64,000 bases of DNA from positions 95,876-159,875 of the forward strand of contig JAKCPI010012563.1 of the NCBI GenBank assembly GCA_023213315.1, written 5' to 3'. Numbering within the stretch: position 1 is the stretch's first letter; each line of letters opens with the position of its first letter. The notes under the pieces are model-generated. The model saw only the letters and a program-made list of their open reading frames with translations, had not been told where the DNA came from and did not search any database. Below are positions 24,201 through 36,200 of the stretch, one piece after another. Made by a program: the position numbers and the translations under genes. This DNA is from Euborellia annulipes. Its lineage: Eukaryota; Arthropoda; Insecta; Dermaptera; Anisolabididae.

Positions 24201-27200
24201 ATTGTTTGTCGTTTAAGAATCGTGTGAATATCACAATGTTTGCAGTTCCATCGCCTGATTGGATCGTGGGAGTTTCTGGGCTCGAGCTCTGCCTCTGGAA
24301 CTGCTCTTGGGTATCGAGTGCTGAATTAGATCTTTTCCCATGGGATGCTGGGACTGACAATGGAATAACTTACACGGTAATTTATTTCACCACTGAAACA
24401 GAATCAAAAAATATTTTACTTCCATCCTTGCCTCCTATAACTTGTTCCTTAGTTCCCAATTGCTATCTATAATATAAAATTTTATATTAGAGTGACAATT
24501 TAAGAACAAGATTAGAACTTGATTAATTATGTTTTCTCGCGATGTACATCGCGGAAATACATTAAAAAAACTATTAATATAAAAAATTATATCAAGACTT
24601 TGATCTTTTTTACTTTCTCTTACCTATGTATATATGTAATATATATATAGAGAGAAAGTATTGGTTTCATGTCAAAAATTCGATGTCGAGATTTTGATGG
24701 ATCTTCACGTTTTGAGGTCCCCTGAATCCAAAAGTGGTTTTCGCGACATGGTCTCTCTGTGGGTGGGTGGGTGGGTGGGTGTGTGTGTGTGTCTGTGTTC
24801 ACTTTTAAGCATGAAGAAATTGAGCTATGAGGCTGAAATTTTATATATAAGTTAAACACCCCCGGGACCGGAAAAATAAGCTTTTAATCAAAATCGGCCA
24901 AAGAGTACTAGTACTTTACTGATGTACTTTTTCAGTTTTTTTCGATTTTCTCAAAATTCGCTCTAACGATTTTGATTAAAATTCAAAAATCAATTATTTT
25001 TTAGATGCTCTTTCAAATGTATATTCTCGTTTTGCCCTCAAAATTGTTTGAAGACCACTTTACTCTTGCACTCCATAGAAAATGGTTGCCATGGTAACAA
25101 AATATAAATATTTTCCCATACTTATAAATTTTACATCTGAATTCAAATATTCCCTACTGCCGGGAACTAAATACATGTCGACACAAAAAATCTGGTGTGA
25201 CAAGCACAGTACACAACTTTCGATTACCGAAGGTAAGAGAAAGTTGTGTGCTGTGCGACAGTCACACCAGATTTTTTTATATCTTAATTTTGATTTTGAA
25301 TATCTCTGAATGATCTTAATTTTGATTCTATTTTGAGTATGTCCTAAGACATGGCATTTCATACATTTCATGGGGCTAGGATAGAGGGCTAGGACTGAGA
25401 TCATATGAAACCCAGCTCTTATCTTTGAATATCATTAGGAATACTGGTATATATACTGTATTTATTTATTTTTTCTAGAGTGAAGATAGCCCAACTGAAC
25501 CTCAGGATCGAATTCGCGCCATCAAGTCTAATTTCCCAAATGATCCAGAATCACCTTTCTATGACACATCTGGTAAAGAAATGAAACCGATGGCTCGACT
25601 CTATTTAACCAGGTAAAGAATATCTGTGCTCTTAATTAAAGAACGTTTCTACTTGTCTTTCTTGCCCATGAGCCACGGTACGGTGGTAGAGCTCTTCTTG
25701 TTTCTTGTGCTAAAGCTTCATCATCCCGTCTCATTAGACAAAAATTTATTCAATTGAATTGGTTACCATAGATGGGGTGCCCCCGTCAAAAAAGAAATTG
25801 AATTTTTAAACTAAAAAAAAATGTCCAATACGTATGCCGCCAAATTTTCCTTATTTTTTTTCCGAAGGGGCCACTATATTTATAGTTTTAGAGAACCCGA
25901 TATTAATATTCAAAAAATACCACAATTCGGAGTGGATTAAATATCAATATTAAGTATAAAATGTCAATTATCCGCTGAATTAATTCAAAGGAACTTCGCT
26001 CGCCGATATCCAGGTTGAAGATCTCGGGTTCGGCTCTTGAGATCCAGGGGTCATTTGATTCATCACCAAAGTAATATAGCTACTCACAAAATATGTTAAT
26101 TAAAATTTTAAAAATTATTCTCCGTACACAGTGGAAATTTCAAAGGGTATTTAATTTTATTGGAACCCCCAAGTAGTTGAGAGGCCAAAGATAGTGACAT
26201 TCTAAATAGTTAACCTTAAAATCAAACGAGTCTGAATTCCGAATTCTGAGATATTCTTGTATCCACTTATTTTAATTTCCTTTGTAGACAACGTCTCTAT
26301 GAGAAATCATGCAAAGGGAATGAAGAAGAAGAAGGTAACACTGTCAGCCCGGATTTGGACATCTTGAAACCCGGTTGTGAGGTCTCAGAATGGACCAAGT
26401 GGACTAGCTGTTCCGCTAGTTGTGGACCAGGTTACAAATATCGACAACGCTTCTATATTAACCAGGTTAAATTGAATAATAAATTTACTCTTGTTCTTTT
26501 ATTTATTTATTTACTTTTATTTATTTATTATTCTAGACACAAGCGGATGTAAATCAATGTTCTCGAACAGTGACAACGAAAAAAACGTGCTTCGCTCCAA
26601 GTGGAAATTTCTGCCCAACTCAACATGATGTACGTGGCTTATTGTAATTTTACTTTTAGTTTACTTGGTAAAAATAAATTTTTGCAAAGCTGATAATATT
26701 TTTTTCTTGTACTGTAAAAAGAGTTCACTTGCATAATTTCCAAATATCAGTTTCCTTTATAAATCAAAGTCTTACATATTACTTTAAACGACTGTTGAAA
26801 ATATAATACATTCTATGGTAAAGTTTACTATGCAAATAAATCGAAAGATTCTTAAAAATATAACAGGCAATATTATAACTCCAAATATTTTGGAAGCAGC
26901 TAATAAACTCCCTTTCATTTGCAGGTAAGTAAAAAATAAAATTAATAGCCTATTTAATAAGAAAATAAAGTTTAGTTTTTCTTTTCTTATTAAATCAACC
27001 CCTTCAGCAACGCCGCTTAAGAAGAAACAATTAATAATTTTTTTTTTTTTCGTAAGTTTTTTGAGCATTCAGACTTTTCGGTTTAACTCTGGCATATTTG
27101 TTAAACCGAAAATCAAATTCTTTTATTAATGATAACAACTGTGAAAGACTTTCTACCTTATTCTCTTCAGACATGACACGTTGGGGTTTTTTTGAAGGGT

Positions 27201-30200
27201 AACTTTCATGGGAATAATACTGAGATGGGTTCTCGTTTCCTTCAGTTAAAGAAACTCATCTTTATTTGAAGAATATAGGAAGCGAAGTCATATAATTAAA
27301 ATTGATAATCCTTCCGATTTTTTCCACATCCTTACACAAGCATTTAAATTACTTTAAAATTTGAATTCTCGTTTTATTTCAGGCAGATACATGCTCTCTC
27401 TCTTCCTGGGGTCAATGGTCAGGATGTTCTCAAATTTGTGGTTCCGGACATCGAGCCAGATTTCGACATTATAAAACTAGATTGGAGCATAAAAGATGTT
27501 TAGCTTTCCCCAATCCCCCAGCTCTCCAAGAAACTGCACCATGCGTGGACGCTGGTGGTCCTAATAAATGCTCTGAACAAAATATGAGGTAACAATATTA
27601 ATATCGTACTTGATATGGTGTAGATTTCAACTTATTTTTCTTTTATTCAAGACCTGAACCGAATTGTAAAATGATGCCATGGAGTGAATGGTCACCATGT
27701 CCCTATACGTGCCAAAAAGGAATAACAATAAGAACTCGACAACCACTGGACCAAGATTGTCGTCTTCCTACTGTTGAACAAGCAGATTGTAATGAAGGTG
27801 TCGCTTGTGAAGAGACAACTGAGAACGCCACTGAAATGTCTCCATCTGAGGTTCGATTGAAGTCTTTCTCGTAGAAACAAACATCTCTGAAAAGTTTCTA
27901 AAAGAATTTGTTTATGTTTGTATTTTAGATTTGTTCACTGGAGAAAGATCCAGGACCTTGTCGGTCAGAGACTCTTTTCCGATGGTATTTTGACACCCAC
28001 ACCGAAACCTGTGAACTTTTCTTGTATAGCAACTGTACAGGAAATGCTAATAATTTCCTTTCAAAAGAGGATTGCGAGCAGAAATGCAAGAATTATAAAG
28101 GTACATAAAATAATATAACAACATTGTGAGCTAGTAGTTGTTGCATAACTGTAAAAAAACAAAATAATTCCCTAAAAGCATGTCGCTTCTTTCTGAAATC
28201 ATCCTTATTAAAAAAAAATTATTATAAATTATGCTTTTCAAATATAATTTAATTATATATTTGAATAAGTTATAGGCCTAATCTGAATGGTTGGAAAATA
28301 GCAAATATTTTCTTATCCTATTCCATATTTCGGGGCCCGCATATCGGAAGCAGATGTAACCGAGTGAAGAAATAAAATCACACTATCTGACGCCTGGATA
28401 GTGGTAGAAAAGACATAGAGTGGAAGAAATTATGGCTGGTTTCTTCATCCATGTTAAGGAGCCCTTGGTTAAGCAATTTAGTTATATTGAAGAAACCTCC
28501 GTCAGTAGTAAATATTATTTTAAAATATACTACGGTATTTCAAAAGAAAAATAAAACAAATATTTCTTCTTTTGATAATAAAATAATAGAGTACTGAGAG
28601 CGGTTTCTTCAATTCAAGGCTGTCTCTTAATCAAGGGCCATGAATGAAGAAACCATTTGAGAATTTATCTCGTTATGAAAGCCAGTTCTAAATTACTGTG
28701 AATTTTGTATTAATTAATTAATAATATAATACCTTACAAGGCAGAAAATACAATTTCTGACTCTTGAAGCAAATAGTCAGTGGGGAAGAAAAAAATTAAG
28801 TAAAAGCTCTAAAATGAAATGAAAGAGAGATTAAGGATGATTTCTTTGATGTTGATTGATTGACTAACCTAAAGAGCTATGTATGTGTGGCCCCCACCCC
28901 TCGCAGCCAGCCTGAGGACCAACCGGACCCTGAAGGCCGCCGAATATGGCGTGTCGATGTCCGGAGTGGCGGCCTACAGTCTGCGTCGGCGATCCTCCGT
29001 CCCCGGCGCCTCCACCACCTGCGGTATTCGTCCGGCTTGCCTTATCCTTGCTTGGGTTACCGTGCATGCTTTCTTCAATTTAAAATCAGGAGAATTATTT
29101 TAATCCTTGTTTATTGTTGTTGTTGTTTGTATTTAGTTGGAAAGTTTAGTAGTTAGTAGTTTAGTTTGTATTTAGTTGGAAAACATGGATGCTTTTGTAT
29201 TCGCTTTGAACATGGGACCGATTTTTTTTTTTTTTTTTTTTTGTTAAAATCTAAATTGGAAATTAATTAGGATAATAATATACTAGCTGCCCGTTTTGTT
29301 TGCGATGTTATTAAGAGTTAGTGCGCTCTAAATTTCAAATAACTTTGCCATTTTAAGGAATTTTTCAATACGAAATGAATTAAATTTCCTTAAATTTTTT
29401 TATGACTAAATTAATTAATTATGACTAAATTATAATTATTAATTATTTTTTATCTAGAAAATTAAAAAAAAAAATTCTAAAAAGAAAATTTGAATTTTTT
29501 TTTAATTTTAAAATGAAAAATATTATTATTATTTATGAAATATTAATTTTAAAAAATTTGGAAATTTAAATAAAAAAAAAAAAAAAACTGAAAAATATCC
29601 AATGATAGACATCCGCAGCCCAAAGCAAGCTTTTTGATTGACTAAAGCTGGCACGATCTTAACGCCATCTATTAGCAATAATAATCAAACCGCCGCTTAC
29701 CTTTTAGAGATATAAATTCAAATGTGATGAAATATTATTTTAATCATAATCTGGTTAGCAAGTATCGTAAATATTATAAATTAAAATTTTTTAAAGCCTC
29801 TAAGGCCACAGGTGCCAAAAAGATGTTATAATTACCAAATTTAGATTTTGAAGAATGAAAATACTAAATAGCGAATGAAGTAATTTATTCAAATTTATTT
29901 AAACGCAAAGGGACATTTACGTAATTTTGAATTAAGTTAATTAATATCACGTTTCGATTGCTTTTCTTGTTACAATGTGTGATGACGTCTGTTGATGGCG
30001 TAAATGGCGTCCAATTAGAGGTGTGATATCATCAAGTTTTTAGAAATAATTAATGGAATGATTTTAATTTTAATTATTATTTTAATCTGTTTTGTCATTT
30101 AAATAGCTGATATAGCCAAAGAGAGCTAAACAATAATGCTATTTTTTAAAACAATTTTATTAATGAGTAGGCCTATAAATACATAATATTCAAATATCGA

Positions 30201-33200
30201 CTTCTAAGATTTTGAAGAAGGTCACGACGTCAAACTAAAACATCGTCCAAGAAGCAAATAATTCTCCTTGATAAGTGACTGGCTAATTTTTTTTTTATAA
30301 ATTTTTTATAGATTTAATAAAAATTTGTCTTTGAGAGGGCGAGGCCCCTCGGGGCTCAGGTGAAAACCGAAAAATTTGGATTAAAAAAAAAATATTTAAT
30401 GAAAATTGTCTTTGAGAAGTCGGCGCTAAGTTGATCAGATTCAGTAGAGCCTGTCTTGAAAATATCTTTTAACTTCGGCTCCTAACCAAATTTTATTTTT
30501 TAATTTTTAAATTAATATTTTTTAATATATATATAGTTCACTATAATTTAGCATGACATTGCCGCCAAACTGCTTTTGGAGTGTTGTTTCATGGAAGAGG
30601 CCATACCAAAAAAAATCTGGTGTGCTGGGTCGCACAGCACACAACTTTCTCTTACCATCCCAGATAGCACAGTACGTCTTATGTACGTACATAAGACGAA
30701 TTGTGCGTCTTATGTACGTACATAAGACGTACTGTGCTATCTGGGATGCGGCAGAAAAAGTTGTGTACTGTCACTTGTCACACCAGATTTTTTTGTGTCG
30801 AGATATATTTAATTTCCCATAGCACCTTAGTTAACTTGACCACCTGCATAAGTAAAAAGTAAATTGATTCAAAATTTCCATAGGCTCTGTGTATTTTAAA
30901 TTTTGACTGATTGAAATAAACTCTGGTTATTTTTCAAAATTTTAATAATTGGATATTTTATACACAATAGAGAATCCCAAATAAATATAAAATTTCATAA
31001 TAATGGAAAAAATTTTTTAATAAATGTGTAAGAAGTTTCAAAGAGAACCCCCCCTTATGAATAGAAATTAACATGCAAATCTCCATAGGGATGTAACATT
31101 GGCTCTATGGAAGGAAGTGAATTTCAAAAAAACTGAATAACATCAGCAAAGTGTACTTCAAACAATTTTCATGAAAAATTTTACTGATATATTTTTTAAA
31201 GGCCTTATAAAAAATAGTTGATTTATGAATTTTAATCAAATTCTTTAAAGCCAATTTTGTGAAAATCGAAAAAAAAAAAAAAACTGAAATAATATAATTA
31301 AGTCCCCGCCTGAAAGCTAGAGCCTTTTATGTACCATCTACATGGGCGTAACTAGAGGATCTGGCTGGGGGGGGCCATGGGACCAGTCATCCTCACTGGG
31401 GGGGGGGGGGGGGGGGGCATGAGACCAGATAAACTAGGTGGGCGAGTCTTCCACGTCAAATCGATACACTTTTTAACCTCACCATCTCAGATTTGTATGA
31501 AATTTGGGTCATAGGTAGAGTCAATAGAGACTAAGAAAAAGCCTCAATTTCAACTTGATATCTCAACTCGTTTAAGAAATATGGCGCGTTAAATTTGTCA
31601 AAAATGGCAAAAAATCGACCTAACCACATCTATTTAAATTGCTCTAAAATCTCTTAGAGATGAGATAGAGAGAAGAATGAGGTGTCATTTTACAGCTTTT
31701 TAGACACCCTTTCCAATGATATACAACACACCTGGGGTGGTAATAAAAAAAAATTTTAATTTCAAAATCAAAAATTTAAATTAATTTTTCTCAAAAAGTA
31801 CCCCTTCGAAAATTTCGAAAAAATTCTAAAATGGTCCTTGCCTAAAGCTTAAAAGAGAATATAAGCCTCATCGAGGGATCATGATGGGATCATAGAAAAA
31901 TTATTTAAAACAACCCTTGCGTTAGTTTTTTGTCATAATTGGGAAAAATTAGACAGGCTAACAGTGATTTTGGTACCGGGACTAGTTTGAGCTATTCTCG
32001 TCGCTATATGCGTCGTCCTTTTCCCAAAAATGCCGTCAGTTTTGCTCGAATATCTCTAGTTTTAGAGATATAGAGAATATAACGTTTTAATAGAAATTCT
32101 GCTCTAAAGCGGCTCTCATTTTGAGTTTTCTAGAGTTTTTTATGATGTTTTCTCTTAAAGATATACAGGTAGCTAAGATACATAGAAAATCTAGAGATTC
32201 TGCCCAATCAGAAGTGATTTAGTGGTGCAAAACACGGATAAAAATTGAAAAAAATTCAATTTTTCCAGCCATCATTTATTCGTGCAAATCGGTTAATTAT
32301 TAACGAAATTATAAACAAAATAGTTAATCTACAAATCAAAGATAAGAAAATTTTATGATTAAGATGGTGTTTTGCTTAGAAGAATTCTTGGGTGTAGTGA
32401 TAGCGCTGAAATAACAAGTTTATAATTTCTTTAATAATTAACCGATTTGCACAAATGAATGATTTCTGGAAAGCTAAATAGTTACAGAATATCGTACATA
32501 TATGTTTTTTGCATTTAGGGATGTTAAAAAATTTTTAGGGTTGTCTAAAGTTAAGAAAAACTGGAAAAATTGAATTTTTTTTCAACTTTTAGCCTTGTTT
32601 TGCACCACTAAATCACTTCTGATTGGGCAGAATCTCTAGATTTTCTTTTCTATATATCTTAGCTACCTGTATATCTTTAAGAGAAAACACCATAAAAAAC
32701 TCTAGAAAACTCAAAATGAGAGCCGCTTTAGAGCAGAATTTCAATTAAAACGTTATATTCTCTATATCTCTAAAACTAGAGATATTCGAGCAAAACTGAC
32801 GGCATTTTTGGGAAAAGGACGACGCATATAGCGACGAGAATAGCTCAAACTAGTCCCGGTACCAAAATCACTGTTAGCCTGTCTAATTTTTCCCAATTAT
32901 GACAAAAAACTAACGCAAGGGTTGTTTTAAATAATTTTTCTATGATCCCATCATGATCCCTCGATGAGGCTTATATTCTCTTTTAAGCTTTAGGCAAGGA
33001 CCATTTTAGAATTTTTTCGAAATTTTCGAAGGGGTACTTTTTGAGAAAAATTAATTTAAATTTTTGATTTTGAAATTAAAATTTTTTTTTATTACCACCC
33101 CAGGTGTGTTGTATATCATTGGAAAGGGTGTCTAAAAAGCTGTAAAATGACACCTCATTCTTCTCTCTATCTCATCTCTAAGAGATTTTAGAGCAATTTA

Positions 33201-36200
33201 AATAGATGTGGTTAGGTCGATTTTTTGCCATTTTTGACAACTTTAACGCGCCATATCTTTTAAACGAGTTGAGATATCAAGTTGAAATTGGGGCTTTTTC
33301 TTAGTCTCTATTGACTCTACCTATGACCCAAATTTCATACAAATCTGAGATGGTGAGGTTAAAAAGTGTATCGATTTGACATGGAAAAAAAAGAATGACC
33401 ACTCGGGCCTGGAAAGCCCCATATTTTCTCAATTTTTCTTGGGGCAAAGAGCTTTCTGGGGGGGGCCACGAGCCTTCTGGGGGGGGCCAGGCCCCCCCCG
33501 GGACCCCCCTAGTTACGCCCATGACCATCTATTGCAATAGTATTGAGACTAAAGCCTGATAGTTAGGCAGCCCAAATGGCACACGCTCACTAAACTTTTT
33601 TTCTGATTAAAACATTAAGAGAATTTTTATTTCGATATATATTGAAATTTATATTAAAAAGATAAATTTATGTTTATTCATTTGCTAAAAGGGGTCTTTT
33701 CGCCTATTGGCTGCTTTGAAAAAAGTATTTCTCATACAGACAAGCTGCCATTTAGGCTGCCTAACTACCGGGCTTTAGTCTCAATACTATTGCAATAGAT
33801 GATATATGGTATGGTAAATGGTGTAAAGTAAAATAATTTTAATGACCGAAAAGGTAAAACGTAAAATCTGGTACAGATGATTTTATTTTACCTTTTCAAA
33901 TTTAAAATTATTTCACCATAAACCATATACTATACTATATTTTTAAGGCTCTAGCTATCAGCTGGGAACTTAATTGTGGCGCTCACTGTACATCAATAGA
34001 ATTTTAGTACTTTTTGGGCGATATTGTTCAAAAGCTTATTTTCACGTTTCTATTTTGCAGCGTCTCGCTTGTAATTTTCTTCTCTTTTAATATTGATGCA
34101 TGATTCTATCTATCGAATACCGATATTATTTCTCGGATTTAATTGCTCTCTGTTCCCTTTGAAGCCCCGTCAGAGAATCAGAGTGAGAGGCCCCTATTCC
34201 CCCTGGACATAGGCAACCGGATTCAAGAGTCTTTCGGCCTCGGGACCATTCCTCCACCGATCACCGGCGATGATCTGTTCTCGTCGCCTACTGGCACCGT
34301 CGTCGACTGCGTTGTGTCGCCCTGGACTTCCTGGTCCGCTTGTAACGAAAGATGCATTAAGGTATTTTATACTTGAATAGTTTTTTAATTAAATGCTTTT
34401 ATTTAACTTACTTTTCAAATTACCTCGAATTAGTCAATTTTTAAGACACATCCCGATGAACTATAATTTTGAAATTTGATATTTACCGATTATTTTTTAT
34501 GATAATGAATAATTTTTAATTAGACCAAAATAGGCCAAACTAATGAGGTACTTTATTTGAAGCCGCACGCGAATTAGTCACTTTTCAAAAGAATTCCCAA
34601 TAAGCTAGAAATTTGATATTTATGAGTCAATTCCTTTTTTAGTAATACTGAATCCATAATAAAAAAGATATTAAAATAAAATTGTAATAAAAAACTTTTT
34701 TTTTTTAAATGCTTTTATTTAAATTGAACTAAAAAGAGAGAAATAATTTCATAGAACCTCAGAATCCCTTCAAAGCGTCCCACGCTTTTATTTTAAGTCA
34801 GTTTATTTTAAGTATTCAACAATTTGAACAACAAAAATGAAATTATTTCTTTCTTTTTAGTTCAATTTAAATAAAAGCATTTTTTTTTAAAAGTTTTTTT
34901 TTATTATATTTGTAAATAAGTTCAACGCCCTTGGAAAGAGAAGAGACCTAGATTTTCAAGAGTTTTGTTATGTTTTTGTACTAACCTGTAGTTCTGAATT
35001 TGTTTTACTTTTAAGGTCAGGCATCGGACTATTATAGTGGAAGCAAGAAACGGAGGTAGCCCTTGTCCTTCTGATTTGAGACGGGAACGCAAATGCAAAT
35101 CCCACATTTGTCGTAAGTTCATTTTTTTTTTACTTCATTATTAGTAATATAGAAAATAAAAATTTATCAAAAGGGACTTTCGGTTATCATAACTAAATTT
35201 AGTTAAGGTGCGCGTTTAGAAAAGCCGTTAGAAGACGATTCAGTACCGGGTTACTCTAGGCGGCAAGAGATGGCGTTAGTTTTTCCCCATAGGAATACAT
35301 GGGATTTATTCCATTTCATTTGAAAGATTCCAGCTAATTAATTAAGGGTAAAAAATTAATTATTTTTTAACACAATGATTATTAATTTAATTATTTATAA
35401 GATATAGAGCGAATTTTTTAAAAATATCTTTTATTTAATGCGATTTATCTAAAAAAAAAATTTATTTTTTCGAAAATCAAAAAAAAGGCTTCTATAAGTT
35501 GTAGATATTTTAAATAGCTTTAATTTAAAAAAAAAATGAGGTCGATAGCTTAAAAAAATTAGCACCCCGAGACGCGCACCTTAAATGAGATAGCTGTTTA
35601 AATCGTATCTAAAAACGATAGTAAGCTACATTAATTTTTTAATTAGAGAAATTTACTTTGTTTTTTCAAAATTTTTCCTGTTTGTAAAATTTTTAAAAGT
35701 AAAATTATTAGTTTAAAAAAAAAAAAAAAATATGAAAAATGTATAATGTCAAAAATCTGGCATTTTTCATTTGAGAATTATCTATTTATTAAGGATTTGA
35801 TTGGCTGCCAATCCAATTGAAATAAATAGAGACGGGGTCTAAATGTCTTGCAAAAAATACAAATGAAATAAAAAAAAATTATTGAATGATAATAATTTCT
35901 AATTTTAGGTTCTAAATTAAAGAATCACGAAGAGACGATTCCTACGTGGGGAGAAGCTGATTACAATTCCCAATATAAAGGTAAATCAATTTATTTTTAA
36001 CACAGACCTCTAACAAATTAGCCCCTCCCTCTTCTCTGAAGTATGAATATTTTTGTGTTTAATCAATGAATTGGTTTGCAGAGCAAGGAGGCTGTCTGAT
36101 GTCAGCTTGGTCGGATTGGACGGCGTGTTCAATGACGTGTGGCGATCATTCAATGCAACAGAGATCGAGACAGATCATTCGAACTGGCCGTAAGGGCTTA

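Noticed and set aside
28864..29067. Gly-rich minus-strand frame over the GC island
   Set aside because: It has low complexity. The plus strand has the acceptor and phase match, so the minus frame is probably a shadow.
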